A stretch of DNA of 64,000 nt from Fibrobacter sp. UWB11 (GCF_900143015.1 NZ_FSRT01000002.1:801198-865197); one strand, 5' to 3'. Shown: positions 1-10,203, counted from the first letter of the stretch. A program made the numbers and translations. The notes: generated by a model from the sequence alone, not told the origin.

Positions 1-214
1 ATGCACCGCCGGTAAACGAGTCGTACAGGCCAAACAAGTTATTCGAATTTTTGAAGTATTCTGCGAGAACCGCAGCGTTTACTCCGGGGATGGAGATGTG
101 AGCGCCAATACGGTAGACGATCAGGAGACCGAGCGTGAAGAGAATCTTCTTGCGCAGATCCGGAATCTTAAACGCATTGACGAACGCATCGATGGCTTTC
201 TTGAGTGCTTCCAT
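1..214 (-). CDS. secY: Preprotein translocase subunit SecY (N-terminal part)
   Basis: SecY forms the protein-conducting channel of the inner membrane. Only the first 71 residues are present; the gene runs off the left edge. The visible part has the cytoplasmic N-terminus (MEALKKAIDAF), the basic PDLRKKI segment and the first membrane helix ending in YRIGAHISIPGV, all typical of SecY. Its ATG overlaps the rplO stop by one base, so it is co-translated as the last visible gene of the spc part of the operon. Its partner ATPase secA lies near 48.5 kb. Confidence 0.95.
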   Translation of the reverse strand, partial: MEALKKAIDAFVNAFKIPDLRKKILFTLGLLIVYRIGAHISIPGVNAAVLAEYFKNSNNLFGLYDSFTGGA

Positions 215-654
215 TAGATGATCTCAACTTTGCCGCCAGCAGCTTCAATAGCAGACTTTGCCTTTTCGCTGATAGCGTTAACCTTTACGTTGATAGCCTT
301 GTCGATAGAACCAAAAGCGAGGACCTTGACCGGCAGTTCGACGCTCTTGATGAAGCCGAGGTCGAAAAGGACCTTGGCGTCAAATTCAACAGCGCTGACA
401 GCGGCGAGCTTCTTCAGGTTCACGATCTGGAATTCAACACCAGCGTGCTTGAAGCCGCGCTTCGGGATACGACGGTGAATCGGCATCTGGCCGCCTTCGA
501 AAGCGACGCGACCGGCCTTAGCGCTCTTACGAGCACCAGCACCCTTCTGACCACGACCGGCAGTAGTGCCCCAGCCAGAGCCCGGACCACGACCAATGCG
601 CTTGCGGCTCTTGCCCTTGGCAGCCTTGCCAGGATTGAGAGTATTGAGTTCCAT
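214..654 (-). CDS. rplO: 50S ribosomal protein L15
   Basis: L15 is a late-assembling large-subunit protein. The 146 residues show the Gly/Arg/Lys-rich N-terminal extension (RKRIGRGPGSGWGTTAGRG) that threads into 23S rRNA and the conserved C-terminal globular end. Length is normal for the family. It lies between rpmD (1-base gap) and secY (1-base overlap), the standard spc-operon order. Confidence 0.97.
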   Translation of the reverse strand: MELNTLNPGKAAKGKSRKRIGRGPGSGWGTTAGRGQKGAGARKSAKAGRVAFEGGQMPIHRRIPKRGFKHAGVEFQIVNLKKLAAVSAVEFDAKVLFDLGFIKSVELPVKVLAFGSIDKAINVKVNAISEKAKSAIEAAGGKVEII

Positions 655-655
655 C

Positions 656-835
656 TTAGATCTCCTCGACCTTGACCATGTCCTTCACGGCATTGATCAT
701 GCCAGCGATGGACGGAGTCAGATTGTGTTCAACAGTTTGTCCGATCTTGCGGAGGCCGAGTGCAGCCACGTTAGCGCGGTGCACCGGAAGGCGACGGACG
801 ATACCCTTGATCAAAGTAATACGAACTTTCTTCAT
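656..835 (-). CDS. rpmD: 50S ribosomal protein L30
   Basis: A short 59-codon gene read directly from the minus strand. It starts MKKVRITLIKGIVRR and contains the L30 core LGLRKIGQTVEHN with the following MINAVKDMVKVEEI. L30 is a small non-essential large-subunit protein that is present in many but not all bacteria. It sits between rpsE (13-base gap) and rplO, its usual place in the spc operon. Confidence 0.95.
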   Translation of the reverse strand: MKKVRITLIKGIVRRLPVHRANVAALGLRKIGQTVEHNLTPSIAGMINAVKDMVKVEEI

Positions 836-848
836 TAGGTATTACTCC

Positions 849-1343
849 TTAGGCTTCAAAACCACGCAACTTGGCGCAGTCCTGTTTGTTCTTCTGAGAA
901 AGCAGGCCTTCCAAGCAAGCACTTACGACAGTGCTCGGATTAGAAGAACCGTGAATCTTCGTGAGGATGTTGCGGACACCGGCGAGTTCGAGAACAGCAC
1001 GGGCAGCAGCACCGGCGATAACACCAGTACCCGGAGCAGCCGGCATGAGGAGGATGCGGGTAGAACCGCTCTTCACTTCGATGTCGTGCGGGATAGTGCC
1101 ATCAAGGAGCTGGACTTCCACGATGTTTCTCTGAGCGGCTTCGGTACCCTTACGGATAGCTTCGGAAACTTCCTTAGCCTTGCCGAGACCGACACCGACC
1201 TTGCCGTTCTTGTTGCCAACGACAACGAGAGCGGAGAAGGACATGCGACGGCCGCCCTTAACGGTCTTAGCGCAACGGTTGATGTGTACAACCTTGTCTT
1301 CAAATTCAGAAACTTGAGCTTCGCGTTCCAAAGTGTACCTCAC
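849..1343 (-). CDS. rpsE: 30S ribosomal protein S5
   Basis: S5 takes part in 16S rRNA helicase activity and decoding accuracy. The 164-residue protein has the double-stranded RNA-binding-like N-domain ([19 protein letters not shown], then [17 protein letters not shown]) and the C-terminal domain ([16 protein letters not shown]). Its ATG overlaps the rplR stop by one base, indicating translational coupling. Confidence 0.97.
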   Translation of the reverse strand: MRYTLEREAQVSEFEDKVVHINRCAKTVKGGRRMSFSALVVVGNKNGKVGVGLGKAKEVSEAIRKGTEAAQRNIVEVQLLDGTIPHDIEVKSGSTRILLMPAAPGTGVIAGAAARAVLELAGVRNILTKIHGSSNPSTVVSACLEGLLSQKNKQDCAKLRGFEA

Positions 1344-1714
1344 TAGAATTTGAGTCCGCCTTCACGAGCTCCCTCAGCGAGAGCCTGAACGCGACCGTGA
1401 TAGATGTAACCGCCGCGGTCAAAGACCACGGATTCAACGCCCTTGGACTTGGCGACTTCAGCAATCTGGAGACCGAGCTGCTTAGCCTGTTCGGTCTTCG
1501 TCATTTCACCAAACTTGCCCTGGAATTCCTTGGAAGCTGTAGTGACCTGAGCGACAGACTTGTTGTTTTCGTCATCAAAAATCTGGGCGACCATGTGAGA
1601 CAAGGAACGGCGAACAGCCAAACGAGGGCATTCTGCAGTTCCGACAACAGACTTACGTACGCGTTCGTGGCGTGCGATTCTGGACTGGATTCTTTTTTTA
1701 GCAATTGCAGTCAT
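1343..1714 (-). CDS. rplR: 50S ribosomal protein L18
   Basis: L18 binds 5S rRNA and attaches it to the large subunit. The 123-residue protein has the expected basic N-terminus (RIQSRIARHERVRKSV), the core RLAVRRSLSHMVAQIFDD and the C-terminal VFDRGGYIYHGRVQALAEGAREGGL signature. It lies between rplF (9-base gap) and rpsE. Confidence 0.97.
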   Translation of the reverse strand: MTAIAKKRIQSRIARHERVRKSVVGTAECPRLAVRRSLSHMVAQIFDDENNKSVAQVTTASKEFQGKFGEMTKTEQAKQLGLQIAEVAKSKGVESVVFDRGGYIYHGRVQALAEGAREGGLKF

Positions 1715-1723
1715 AGTTTACCC

Positions 1724-2263
1724 TTATTTACCTGTCTTCTTACCTTGCTTGCGACGGACAATTTCGCCAGCGTACTTGATGCCCTTGCCCTTATACGGTT
1801 CAGGCTTGCGGTACTTGCGAATTTCTGCTGCAGCTTGGCCGACCTTCTGCTTGTCGATGCCGGAGATCGTAATCTTCAGCGGATCAACAGCCTTCAGTTC
1901 AACGCCTTCCGGAGCCTTGAAGATCACCGGATGAGAGAAACCGAGGACGAGGTTCAAATCCTTACCCTTCTGTTCTACGCGGTAGCCCACGCCAACGATT
2001 TCGAGAGTCTTCTGGAAACCCTTGGTGACGCCTTCGACCATGTTATTGACGAGAGCGCGAGTGGTGCCGTGCATAGCGCGGGTGAACTTTTCATCGTTCG
2101 GGCGGGTGAAGGAGAGCTTATCGCCATCGAGATTGATGGAAATGAGTTCGTGAACGTTAGTTTCGAGCTTACCCTTCGGGCCTTCAACCTTGATGTTCTG
2201 ACCATTGACGGCGACTTTAACGCCAGCCGGGATAGTGATAATAGCTTTACCGATACGGGACAT
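1724..2263 (-). CDS. rplF: 50S ribosomal protein L6
   Basis: L6 binds near the sarcin-ricin loop of 23S rRNA. The chosen start gives MSRIGKAIITIPAGV, the family N-terminus, and 179 residues ending in the conserved EPYKGKGIKYAGE region. An in-frame ATG three codons upstream (2272) would overlap the rpsH stop. I prefer 2263 because an AAAGG Shine-Dalgarno is spaced correctly for it and too close for 2272. Confidence 0.95.
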   Translation of the reverse strand: MSRIGKAIITIPAGVKVAVNGQNIKVEGPKGKLETNVHELISINLDGDKLSFTRPNDEKFTRAMHGTTRALVNNMVEGVTKGFQKTLEIVGVGYRVEQKGKDLNLVLGFSHPVIFKAPEGVELKAVDPLKITISGIDKQKVGQAAAEIRKYRKPEPYKGKGIKYAGEIVRRKQGKKTGK

Positions 2264-2265
2264 CT

Positions 2266-2661
2266 TTACCATACCTTTGCGATGACTTCGCCACCCACCT
2301 TCTGTTCGCGGGCTTCGTGGTCAGTCATGACACCTTTAGATGTGGAGATGATTGCATAGCCGAGGCCATTGCGAACGCGCGGAAGCTTGGCCACGTCAAC
2401 GTAGTGACGAAGACCCGGCGTAGAAACGCGCTGGAGGCCCTGGATAGCGGATTCGCCCTTCGTGTAACGGAGGAGGACCTTGAGGATGCCCTGCTTACCG
2501 TCATCAACGACGACGAACTTTTTAATGAAACCTTTTTCCTGCAACACACGTGCAATATCACGCTTCAGATTGCTGGCAGGAATGTCCACCACGGGGAGCT
2601 TTGCCGTAGAGGCATTGCGGATACGGGTGAGCATATCGGCGATAGGATCTGTCATTGCCAT
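2266..2661 (-). CDS. rpsH: 30S ribosomal protein S8
   Basis: S8 is a primary 16S rRNA binder, and in E. coli also the translational repressor of the spc operon. The 131 residues begin MAMTDPIADMLTRIRNA and end with the STSKGVMTDHEAREQKVGG signature. The start at 2661 is supported by a GGAGAG ribosome-binding site seven bases upstream. The open frame extends further into rpsN, but those residues are not S8-like. Confidence 0.96.
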   Translation of the reverse strand: MAMTDPIADMLTRIRNASTAKLPVVDIPASNLKRDIARVLQEKGFIKKFVVVDDGKQGILKVLLRYTKGESAIQGLQRVSTPGLRHYVDVAKLPRVRNGLGYAIISTSKGVMTDHEAREQKVGGEVIAKVW

Positions 2662-2674
2662 GAGTATACTCTCC

Positions 2675-2860
2675 TTACCAAGACGACTTTGTGATACCGG
2701 GGATTTCGCCGGCGAGTGCCATTTCGCGGAAGCAAATACGGCAAAGGCCAAAGCGGCGCATAAAGGCGTGCGGCCTACCGCAACGCTTGCAACGGTTGTA
2801 CCCACGAACGGTATACTTCGGAGTACGCTTGCATTTTTCAATCATTCTTCTGCTTGCCAT
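2675..2860 (-). CDS. rpsN: 30S ribosomal protein S14, zinc-binding (type Z)
   Basis: At 61 residues this is the short S14 form. Two CxxC pairs (CKRC at about 24-27 and CRIC at about 40-43) form the zinc ribbon, and the tail ends IPGITKSSW. This C+ type differs from the roughly 100-residue zinc-free S14 of E. coli, which some bacteria keep as a back-up under zinc limitation. No second copy is seen in the window. Confidence 0.97.
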   Translation of the reverse strand: MASRRMIEKCKRTPKYTVRGYNRCKRCGRPHAFMRRFGLCRICFREMALAGEIPGITKSSW

Positions 2861-2869
2861 GGTATTACC

Positions 2870-3409
2870 TTACTTCCTGAAGGGGAGTCCAAGTTCTTCG
2901 AGAAGGGCGCGACCTTCATCGTCCGTCTTAGCGGAGGTGACGAAGGAGATGTCCATACCGAAAGTACGGGAAATCTTGTCGATATCGATTTCAACGAAGA
3001 TCGTCTGTTCCTTGATGCCGAGGGTGAAGTTACCCATGCCATCAAAGCCACGGCGTGCGAGACCACGGAAGTCACGGACACGCGGAAGGTCGATGTTGAT
3101 GAAACGATAGAGGAAGTCCCACATGTTGTCGCCATGAAGGGTGACCTTAGCACCGATGCCGATACCTTCACGGAGGTGGAAGTTAGCGACAGCCTTCTTA
3201 GCGTTAGTGACAATAGCCTTCTGACCGGTGATAGCAGTGAGAGTGTCAGCAGCTTCGTCGAGAATCTTGCGGTTCTGGGAAGCGGCGCCCACGCCCATGT
3301 TGAGCACGATCTTTTCGAGACGCGGAATCTGCATCACGTTCTTGTAGGCAAACTTTTGCTGCAAGGCCGGAACGACCTTTTCGAGATAGAATTGCTTCAT
3401 CTGGTTCAT
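2870..3409 (-). CDS. rplE: 50S ribosomal protein L5
   Basis: L5 holds 5S rRNA in the central protuberance and contacts the P-site tRNA. The 179 residues carry the family blocks [29 protein letters not shown] and [17 protein letters not shown]. The start [12 protein letters not shown] has an AAGG site upstream. It sits in standard order between rplX and rpsN. Confidence 0.97.
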   Translation of the reverse strand: MNQMKQFYLEKVVPALQQKFAYKNVMQIPRLEKIVLNMGVGAASQNRKILDEAADTLTAITGQKAIVTNAKKAVANFHLREGIGIGAKVTLHGDNMWDFLYRFINIDLPRVRDFRGLARRGFDGMGNFTLGIKEQTIFVEIDIDKISRTFGMDISFVTSAKTDDEGRALLEELGLPFRK

Positions 3410-3418
3410 TACGTTACC

Positions 3419-3715
3419 TTACACAGCCTTTCCAGTTTTAACACTGGTACGAACGCCCTTCTTACCCTTTTCGCGAACGATGCGGGTACGAACGGGAGTG
3501 TTGCCTTCGAGAAGCATCACGTTGGAAATGTGAATCGGCATTTCCTTTTCAACGATGCCACCAGTCTGATTGGTCTGGGACGGCTTTTCGTGACGCTTGC
3601 GGACGTTAACACCCGAAACGGTCACCTTGTCGCCCTTGACACTGATCACGGTGCCGGTCTTTTTATTAGCACCGGAAATCACCTTGACGATATCATTCTT
3701 CTTGATGTTAGCCAT
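3419..3715 (-). CDS. rplX: 50S ribosomal protein L24
   Basis: L24 starts large-subunit assembly and lies near the exit tunnel. The 98-residue protein has the KOW motif ([20 protein letters not shown] at about 6-25), [11 protein letters not shown] and the IHISNVMLL segment. Its ATG overlaps the rplN stop by one base. Confidence 0.97.
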   Translation of the reverse strand: MANIKKNDIVKVISGANKKTGTVISVKGDKVTVSGVNVRKRHEKPSQTNQTGGIVEKEMPIHISNVMLLEGNTPVRTRIVREKGKKGVRTSVKTGKAV

Positions 3716-4083
3716 TAGAGAACCTCAGGTGCGAGGGAGATGATCTTCATGTACTTCTTGTCACGGAGCTCACGAGCCACCGGTCCAAAAATACGGGTTC
3801 CACGCGGTTCGCCATCCTTGTTGATGAGAACCACTGCGTTGTCGGAGAAACGAATGAACGTTCCGTCCGGACGTGCGATTTCTTTTGCTGTGCGGACGAC
3901 AACGGCGTCGGCCACGGAACCCTTCTTCACCTTGCTCTGGGGGATAGCGTCCTTAACGGCTACCTTGATGACATCACCGATGCTAGCATAGCGACGGTTT
4001 GTGCCACCCAAAACACGGATGCAGGCGACTTCCTTGGCACCACTGTTATCGGCCACGACGAGTCTGGTTTCTTCTTGAATCAT
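3715..4083 (-). CDS. rplN: 50S ribosomal protein L14
   Basis: L14 forms an intersubunit bridge and is one of the most conserved ribosomal proteins. The 122 residues begin [19 protein letters not shown] and include [15 protein letters not shown] and the C-terminal [16 protein letters not shown]. Length matches the family exactly. Confidence 0.98.
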   Translation of the reverse strand: MIQEETRLVVADNSGAKEVACIRVLGGTNRRYASIGDVIKVAVKDAIPQSKVKKGSVADAVVVRTAKEIARPDGTFIRFSDNAVVLINKDGEPRGTRIFGPVARELRDKKYMKIISLAPEVL

Positions 4084-4103
4084 ATTCGCCTTACTCCAGG
4101 AGT

Positions 4104-4358
4104 TTACTTCTTCTTTTCCACAATGCGGACGAGGCGCCAGCGCTTCGTTGCAGAGAGGGGACGAGTTTCCATGATTTCAACCAAGTCGCCTTCTTCGGCT
4201 TCATTCTTTTCATCGTGAGCCTTGAGCTTGCTGGTCGTAGTCATGATCTTGTTGTACATCGGGTGACGCTTGCGGTTTTCGACCACAACCGTAATCGTCT
4301 TGTCCATCTTGTCGGAAGAGACGATACCCTGCTTGACTTTACGAAGGTTTCTTTCCAT
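4104..4358 (-). CDS. rpsQ: 30S ribosomal protein S17
   Basis: S17 is a primary 16S rRNA-binding protein with an OB fold. The 84-residue product starts [19 protein letters not shown], continues with [18 protein letters not shown] and [18 protein letters not shown], the family signatures. It lies between rpmC (17-base gap) and rplN (20-base gap). Confidence 0.97.
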   Translation of the reverse strand: MERNLRKVKQGIVSSDKMDKTITVVVENRKRHPMYNKIMTTTSKLKAHDEKNEAEEGDLVEIMETRPLSATKRWRLVRIVEKKK

Positions 4359-4375
4359 TTCCTGCTCCTGCCGGC

Positions 4376-4567
4376 TTATGCCTTGGCCTTTTCGCTGAGG
4401 ATGGTCTTGATTCTGGCGATGTCCTTGCGGGCAGCTTGAATCACAGAGGGTTTTTCCAAATTACCGAGCTTCGCAGTCATGCGGTAATTGAACAAATCGA
4501 GATTCAACTGAGCCAGTTTTTCCTTGAGCTGGTCAACGCCCAGTTCTTTCAATTCACGTGCTTTCAT
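4376..4567 (-). CDS. rpmC: 50S ribosomal protein L29
   Basis: L29 is a small helical protein at the tunnel exit that helps dock trigger factor and SRP. The 63 residues start [18 protein letters not shown] and contain [16 protein letters not shown]. The start at 4567 overlaps the rplP stop by one base. A longer in-frame ATG at 4597 would extend into rplP with non-family residues, so I reject it. Confidence 0.96.
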   Translation of the reverse strand: MKARELKELGVDQLKEKLAQLNLDLFNYRMTAKLGNLEKPSVIQAARKDIARIKTILSEKAKA

Positions 4568-4980
4568 TAGATCTCCGATTCTTCGATGATTTTGCACTTA
4601 AGGGGGAGCTTCTGAATTGCGACATGGAGAGCTTCCATGGCAAGTTCACGTTCAACACCACCCATTTCAAAAAGGATGCGACCCGGGAGGATTACGGCTG
4701 CCCAGAATTCGACTGCGCCCTTACCCTTACCCATACGGGCTTCTGCAGGGTGACGGGTAATCGGCTTATCGGGGAAGACGCGGATCCAAACGCGGCCACC
4801 ACGCTTGATCTTACGAGTCATGGCGATACGAGCAGCTTCGATCTGACGAGCGGTGAGCCAGCACTTTTCAAGAGCCTGGATACCGAATTCGCCAAAGGCG
4901 ATATAGTTGCCACGAGAGGCGACGCCCTTCATGCGCCCTTTCATTTGCTTACGATGCAATGTTCTTTTCGGACTCAGCAT
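4567..4980 (-). CDS. rplP: 50S ribosomal protein L16
   Basis: L16 organises the A-site tRNA and the peptidyl transferase region. The 137-residue product begins [19 protein letters not shown] and has the conserved [23 protein letters not shown] and [11 protein letters not shown] blocks. It follows rpsC by two bases. Confidence 0.98.
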   Translation of the reverse strand: MLSPKRTLHRKQMKGRMKGVASRGNYIAFGEFGIQALEKCWLTARQIEAARIAMTRKIKRGGRVWIRVFPDKPITRHPAEARMGKGKGAVEFWAAVILPGRILFEMGGVERELAMEALHVAIQKLPLKCKIIEESEI

Positions 4981-4982
4981 AA

Positions 4983-5642
4983 TTACTTCTCTCTCTTGTT
5001 GTCGTTCATGACGTCCTTACCAATCTTTTCACCGTGCATGATCCACACCTTGATACCGATGGCACCATAAACGGTCTTAGCGATGGCAGTTGCGTAGTCG
5101 ATGTCAGCACGAAGAGTGTGCAGAGGCACGCGGCCTTCAGCATACTTTTCAACGCGTGCAATTTCAGCACCGCCGAGACGGCCACCGCACTGCACCTTGA
5201 TTCCTTCAACGCCCATGCGCATAGCGGACTGGATAGCGCGCTTCATGGCACGGCGGAAAGAAATACGCTTTTCGAGCTGGCGAGCAATGTTTTCAGCCAC
5301 GAGCTTGGCATCAGTTTCCGGACGCTTGATTTCGTGGACTGCAATATAGATTTCTTTACCGGTGAGGAACTGGAGTTCGCCCTTCAAACGTTCCAATTCT
5401 TCGCCCTTTTTACCGATAACGATACCCGGGCGAGCGGTATAGAGGTTAACGTTCACCTTCTTGACGGTACGTTCGATGCCGACCTTGGAAAGGGAGGCAT
5501 GTTCGAAACGCTTCATCAAGTAGCGACGGAGCACGATATCTTCATAGAGAAGATCGGCAAACTTGTCTTCGGCATACCACTTGGATTCCCAACCGCGGAT
5601 AACGCCAAGACGAAGACCATTAGGATGAGTTTTGTGACCCAT
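4983..5642 (-). CDS. rpsC: 30S ribosomal protein S3
   Basis: S3 lines the mRNA entry tunnel. The 219 residues begin [20 protein letters not shown], followed by the KH type II domain with its [16 protein letters not shown] loop, and end in the [29 protein letters not shown] C-domain (motif summarised here). The position between rplV and rplP is canonical. Confidence 0.98.
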   Translation of the reverse strand: MGHKTHPNGLRLGVIRGWESKWYAEDKFADLLYEDIVLRRYLMKRFEHASLSKVGIERTVKKVNVNLYTARPGIVIGKKGEELERLKGELQFLTGKEIYIAVHEIKRPETDAKLVAENIARQLEKRISFRRAMKRAIQSAMRMGVEGIKVQCGGRLGGAEIARVEKYAEGRVPLHTLRADIDYATAIAKTVYGAIGIKVWIMHGEKIGKDVMNDNKREK

Positions 5643-5644
5643 TA

Positions 5645-5995
5645 TTAATTCTCCTTGTCTGCGACAACGACGGTGATGTGGGAGAGCGGCTTTTCGATAC
5701 GGAAAGCACGGCCCTGGGAACGCGGGTGAATACGCTTCATGATCGTACCACCATCAGCGGTGATGGTCTTGATCACGATTTCTTCGGCGGAAACCGGAGC
5801 GGCGGACTTCTGCTTCAAGTTAGCGACAGCGGACTTGAGAGCATTTTCAACCAGCGGAGCACCCTTGGTCTGCGTACGGAGGATGGAGAGCATCGCGAAG
5901 GCTTCGCTGACGGACTTGCCACGAACGAGGTCAACTACGCGACGGAGCTTGCGAACGCCGTAACGGACGTTTTTAACTTTAGCAACAGCTTGCAT
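5645..5995 (-). CDS. rplV: 50S ribosomal protein L22
   Basis: L22 lines the nascent-chain exit tunnel. The 116 residues show [22 protein letters not shown] at the start (first helix) and the tunnel beta-hairpin region [19 protein letters not shown]. Its ATG overlaps the rpsS stop by one base. Confidence 0.97.
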   Translation of the reverse strand: MQAVAKVKNVRYGVRKLRRVVDLVRGKSVSEAFAMLSILRTQTKGAPLVENALKSAVANLKQKSAAPVSAEEIVIKTITADGGTIMKRIHPRSQGRAFRIEKPLSHITVVVADKEN

Positions 5996-6276
5996 TATTT
6001 CTTGCCTCCAGCAGTTTCAGTCTTGCGGTGACCGCGGAAAGTACGGGTCAGAGCGAATTCGCCGAGCTTATGGCCAACCATGTTTTCGGTGACATAAACC
6101 GGAAGGAACTGCTTGCCGTTATAGACGGAGAAAGTGAGTCCGACCATATCCGGGACGATTGTGGAACGACGGGACCAGGTCTTGATAGCCTGTTTCTTGT
6201 CGGAACCGGCCATCGCCTGGGCCTTGCTGAGAACGTGGGAATCCACGAACGCACCTTTCTTAAGGGATCTAGACAT
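5995..6276 (-). CDS. rpsS: 30S ribosomal protein S19
   Basis: S19 sits in the head of the small subunit with S13. The 93-residue protein starts [16 protein letters not shown] and has the signatures [19 protein letters not shown] and [10 protein letters not shown]. Normal length and standard position after rplB (3-base gap). Confidence 0.98.
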   Translation of the reverse strand: MSRSLKKGAFVDSHVLSKAQAMAGSDKKQAIKTWSRRSTIVPDMVGLTFSVYNGKQFLPVYVTENMVGHKLGEFALTRTFRGHRKTETAGGKK

Positions 6277-6279
6277 GAA

Positions 6280-7110
6280 TTAGGCCCTCTTCTGACGATG
6301 ACGTACGATGAACTTATCAGTACGCTTGTTGTTACGAGTTTTAGCACCCTTAGAGTTCTTACCCCAAGGAGAGCACGGATGACGACCACCAGAGGTACGA
6401 CCTTCACCACCACCAAGGGGGTGGTCGACCGGGTTCATAACGACACCACGGACGGCCGGGCGCTTGCCGAGCCAGCGAGAGCGGCCTGCAGAACCCGAGG
6501 ATTCATTCATGTGATCGATATTGGAAACCTGACCAACGGTAGCGAGGCATTCTTCCGGGATGTAGCGAACTTCGCCACTCGGAAGCTTGACCTGGCAGAG
6601 CTTGCCGTCCTTGGCAACCAGTTCTGCACCGGCACCAGCGGAACGAGCAATCTGAGCACCCTTGCCCGGCTTCATTTCGATGTTGTGGATAATGGTGTTG
6701 AGCGGAATGTCGCGGAGAGGAATTGCGTTACCTACGCGGAATTCAGCACCTTCACCAGCTTTCAGCACATCGCCAACCTTGATTTCGGCCGGAGCGATGA
6801 TGTATGCACGCTTGCCGTTTTCGTACTTGACGAGAGCGATGCGAGCTGTACGGTTCGGATCGTATTCGATTGTTTCGACAGTGCAGGAGAGACCGGCAAA
6901 CTGACGCTTGAAGTCGATGATACGATACAGTTTCTTGTGACCACCACCACGACGACGGGAGGTAATTTCACCAGCATTGTTACGGCCGGAGCTGCGCTTG
7001 ATACCTTCGGTAAGCGGCTTGTACGGCTTGGCAGCGGTGATTTCCTTGCGGTCACCAAGCTGCTTGTAACGCAGTGTCGGGGTAATCGGGCGATAAGATT
7101 TCAGACCCAT
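6280..7110 (-). CDS. rplB: 50S ribosomal protein L2
   Basis: L2 is essential for subunit joining and peptidyl transfer. The 276 residues begin [15 protein letters not shown], include the RNA-binding [19 protein letters not shown] and the C-terminal [19 protein letters not shown] loop carrying the conserved histidine used at the catalytic centre. It follows rplW by two bases. Confidence 0.98.
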   Translation of the reverse strand: MGLKSYRPITPTLRYKQLGDRKEITAAKPYKPLTEGIKRSSGRNNAGEITSRRRGGGHKKLYRIIDFKRQFAGLSCTVETIEYDPNRTARIALVKYENGKRAYIIAPAEIKVGDVLKAGEGAEFRVGNAIPLRDIPLNTIIHNIEMKPGKGAQIARSAGAGAELVAKDGKLCQVKLPSGEVRYIPEECLATVGQVSNIDHMNESSGSAGRSRWLGKRPAVRGVVMNPVDHPLGGGEGRTSGGRHPCSPWGKNSKGAKTRNNKRTDKFIVRHRQKRA

Positions 7111-7112
7111 GG

Positions 7113-7415
7113 TTATACTCCTTCAAACTCGGCAATCTTTTGCCCGGCCTTCAACGTGATGTAGGCCTTCTTCCAGTTCGGTTTCTTGCCAGCGACCATA
7201 CGGACGCGCTTGATCTTGCCGCGGTTGATCAAAGTATTGACCTTAGCGACCTTGACGTCAAAGCGCTTTTCGATAGCGTACTTGATGTCTTCCTTGCTAG
7301 CGTCCAAGGCAACCTTGAATACGTACTTGTGCACGTCGTTACGCGGATTGACCATGTTCTTCATGGTTTCTTCGGTAACGTGCGGAGCAACGAGGATTTC
7401 ACGAATTTCTTTCAT
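7113..7415 (-). CDS. rplW: 50S ribosomal protein L23
   Basis: L23 is the docking site for trigger factor and SRP at the tunnel exit. The 100 residues show [32 protein letters not shown] and the basic loop [20 protein letters not shown], all family features. Its ATG overlaps the rplD stop. Confidence 0.97.
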   Translation of the reverse strand: MKEIREILVAPHVTEETMKNMVNPRNDVHKYVFKVALDASKEDIKYAIEKRFDVKVAKVNTLINRGKIKRVRMVAGKKPNWKKAYITLKAGQKIAEFEGV

Positions 7416-8035
7416 TAGCGGCCTCCTTCAAGTTCTGCAAGAGCAGCCTGAGAGATGACAACGTTATTTGCGCGAACAACATCGTAAGTGTTGACGTCAG
7501 CTACGCGAGCGCAGCGGCACCAAGGAATGTTGTTGGAAGAAAGATAAAGGTTCTGATCCTTTTCGCTAACGATGAAGAGGACGTTACGCTGTTCGATACC
7601 AGACTTGGAAAGAACTGCGAGGAGATCCTTAGTCTTCGGAGCGGCGAAGCTGAGAGCTTCGAACACGGAGACCTTACCTTCGCTTGCCTTGGAGGCGAGA
7701 GCGGAGTGGAATGCGATCTTCTTGACCTTCTTGTTAACCTTTTCGAAGTAGTCATGAGACTTCGGACCGTGAGCCTTGGCACCACGAACCCAAACTGCAG
7801 AGGTGTTCTGGCCGGAACGAGCGCGACCCGTACCCTTCTGCTTCCACGGCTTCTGGCCACCGCCGCTGACTTCGCCCTTGGACTTAGTCTGAGCAGTACC
7901 CTGACGGTTGTTGTTCAGGATAGCCTTGATGTGGAGGTACATGCAGACCTTGTTGACTTCCTGGTCGAAGAGAGCCGGGAGCTGGATATCATTCTTAAAA
8001 TCGCCAGTAGCGGCGAAAAGCTTTGCACTAGCCAT
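7415..8035 (-). CDS. rplD: 50S ribosomal protein L4
   Basis: L4 reaches into the exit tunnel; in E. coli it also represses the S10 operon. The 206 residues carry the tunnel loop (NRQGTAQTKSKGEVSGGG, KPWKQKGTGRARSGQ) and the C-terminal domain. Its start overlaps the rplC stop. Whether L4-mediated autoregulation exists here cannot be read from the sequence. Confidence 0.97.
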   Translation of the reverse strand: MASAKLFAATGDFKNDIQLPALFDQEVNKVCMYLHIKAILNNNRQGTAQTKSKGEVSGGGQKPWKQKGTGRARSGQNTSAVWVRGAKAHGPKSHDYFEKVNKKVKKIAFHSALASKASEGKVSVFEALSFAAPKTKDLLAVLSKSGIEQRNVLFIVSEKDQNLYLSSNNIPWCRCARVADVNTYDVVRANNVVISQAALAELEGGR

Positions 8036-8652
8036 TAGTCTTTCCTCACCACGATAATGCTGTTCTTCGGGCCCGGGACAGCGCCACGGACGAAGATCAG
8101 GTTGCGGTCGCCATCAACTTTGACGACCTGGAGGTGCTTCACGGTCACTTTCTTGTTGCCGTATTGACCAGCCATACGCTTACCCGGGAAAACACGACCC
8201 GGATAGGAGTGAGCGGACGTACCACCCGGTTCGCGCATATTGTGCGTACCATGGGAACGAGGACCGCTATGGAAACCGTGGCGCTTGATAGTGCCAGAGA
8301 AACCATGACCCTTGGAGATGCCAGAGACGTTCACAGTCTTTGCATCAGCGAAGTCGGCAGCGCCGAATTCCTTGCCAACCGGCCAGGATTCGAGATCAGC
8401 GACATCAAATTCAGCGAGGTGTTCACGAACAGCCACGTCAGCCTTCTTGAAATGGCCGACTTCTGCCTTATTGGCGCGCTGTTCCTTCTTGAGACCAAAG
8501 CCGATCTGGACAGCAGTGTAGCCGTCCTTCTCTTCTGTCTTATGGCAAACGACCACGCACGGACCGGCTTCGAGAACCGTGACAGGGACGCATTCGCCCT
8601 GTTCCGTGAACACTTGGGTCATTCCCAATTTCTTTGCGAGAATACCGTTCAT
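8035..8652 (-). CDS. rplC: 50S ribosomal protein L3
   Basis: L3 begins large-subunit assembly and contacts the peptidyl transferase centre. The 205 residues start MNGILAKKLGMTQVF and include the long central extension with KGHGFSGTIKRHGF and PGRVFPGKRMAGQYG. It lies five bases after rpsJ. Confidence 0.98.
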   Translation of the reverse strand: MNGILAKKLGMTQVFTEQGECVPVTVLEAGPCVVVCHKTEEKDGYTAVQIGFGLKKEQRANKAEVGHFKKADVAVREHLAEFDVADLESWPVGKEFGAADFADAKTVNVSGISKGHGFSGTIKRHGFHSGPRSHGTHNMREPGGTSAHSYPGRVFPGKRMAGQYGNKKVTVKHLQVVKVDGDRNLIFVRGAVPGPKNSIIVVRKD

Positions 8653-8657
8653 TGTTA

Positions 8658-8966
8658 TTAGACCTTAATTTCGACTTCAACGCCTGCCGGCAAGTCAAGT
8701 TTCATGAGGGAATCTACAGTTTGCGGCGTAGCATCAAGGATGTCGATAAGACGCTTGTGCGTACGGGATTCGAACTGTTCACGAGAAGTCTTGTCAATAT
8801 GCGGAGAGCGGAGCACCGTATACTTCTGGATCTTCGTCGGGAGAGGGATGGGGCCTGCAATACGAGCCCCAGTGTTCTTAGCTGTATTCACGATATCTTG
8901 AGCGGAGCGGTCGATCATACGATGATCGAAGCTCTTCAAGCGAATACGGATGCGTTCACCAGCCAT
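8658..8966 (-). CDS. rpsJ: 30S ribosomal protein S10
   Basis: S10 (also NusE, a transcription antitermination factor) has 102 residues beginning [20 protein letters not shown], with [20 protein letters not shown] and the C-terminal THKRLIDI. It follows tuf by nine bases, so tuf and the S10 operon are probably one transcript. Confidence 0.98.
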   Translation of the reverse strand: MAGERIRIRLKSFDHRMIDRSAQDIVNTAKNTGARIAGPIPLPTKIQKYTVLRSPHIDKTSREQFESRTHKRLIDILDATPQTVDSLMKLDLPAGVEVEIKV

Positions 8967-8975
8967 GATTATTCC

Positions 8976-10160
8976 TTACTTGATGATTTCGGTAACAGAG
9001 CCAGCACCAACAGTACGTCCACCTTCGCGGATAGCGAAGCGGAGCTGCTTTTCCATGGCGATCGGAGCGATGAGGTTCACGTGAATCGTGACGGTATCAC
9101 CCGGGGTAACCATTTCGACGCCTTCCGGGAGCTGAATCGTGCCGGTAACGTCGGTGGTGCGGAAGTAGAACTGAGGACGGTAGCCGTTCATGAACGGCGT
9201 GTGGCGGCCACCTTCGTCCTTCGTGAGAACGTAGATTTCAGCCTTGAATTCGGTGTGCGGAGTAACGGACTTCGGAGCGGCGAGAACCATGCCACGGACG
9301 ATGTCCTTCTTTTCAGCGCCACGGAGCAAGAGACCAACGTTGTCGCCGGCCTGAGCGTCGTCGAGGAGCTTACGGAACATTTCAACACCGGTGATGACGT
9401 ATTCGGTGGTTTCACCGAGACCGATACGTTCGACCTTGTCGTTCAAGCGAACGACACCGCGTTCGATACGGCCAGTAGCGACAGTGCCGCGGCCAGTAAT
9501 CGTGAACACGTCTTCGATCGGCATGAGGAACGGCTTGTCGGTATCGCGCTGCGGGAGCGGGATGTATTCGTCGCAAGCGTTCATGAGTTCCATGACCTTG
9601 TCCTGGTATTCCGGATCGCCTTCGAGGGCCTTGAGTGCGGAACCACGGATAATCGGCGTGTTGTCGCCGTCAAAGTCGTACTTAGACAGAAGTTCGCGGA
9701 CTTCCATTTCGACGAGGTCGAGAATTTCGGCATCGTCAACCATGTCGCACTTGTTCATGAACACGACGATCTTCGGCACGCCAACCTGGTGAGCGAGAAG
9801 GATGTGTTCGCGAGTCTGCGGCATCGGGCCGTCAGTAGCAGCAACGACGAGGATAGCGCCGTCCATCTGAGCAGCACCAGTCACCATGTTCTTCACATAG
9901 TCAGCATGCCCCGGGCAGTCGACGTGTGCGTAGTGACGGTTAGCAGTGGTGTATTCCACGTGGGAGGTGTTAATCGTGATACCACGAGCCTTTTCTTCCG
10001 GAGCGTTGTCGATTTCGTCGAAACGCTTTGCAGCGGCAAGACCCTTAGCAGCAAGGGTGGTGCAGATTGCAGCGGTCAAAGTGGTTTTACCGTGGTCAAC
10101 GTGGCCGATGGTGCCGATGTTGCAGTGCGGCTTGCTTCTGTCAAAATGTTCTTTTGCCAT
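8976..10160 (-). CDS. tuf: Elongation factor Tu
   Basis: EF-Tu delivers aminoacyl-tRNA to the ribosome. The 394 residues have the G1 motif GHVDHGKTT (about 18-26), the effector region [11 protein letters not shown]3 [10 protein letters not shown]4 NKCD and G5 SALKA, then beta-barrel domains 2 and 3 ending in [13 protein letters not shown]. It is the first gene of the S10 cluster here, whereas in many bacteria it follows fusA in the str operon. An extended leader lies upstream. Confidence 0.98.
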
Positions 10161-10203
10161 TTTTTCCTCTTCTTCAGCAGAAGGTTTATCGCTTCAAGTT
10201 CAA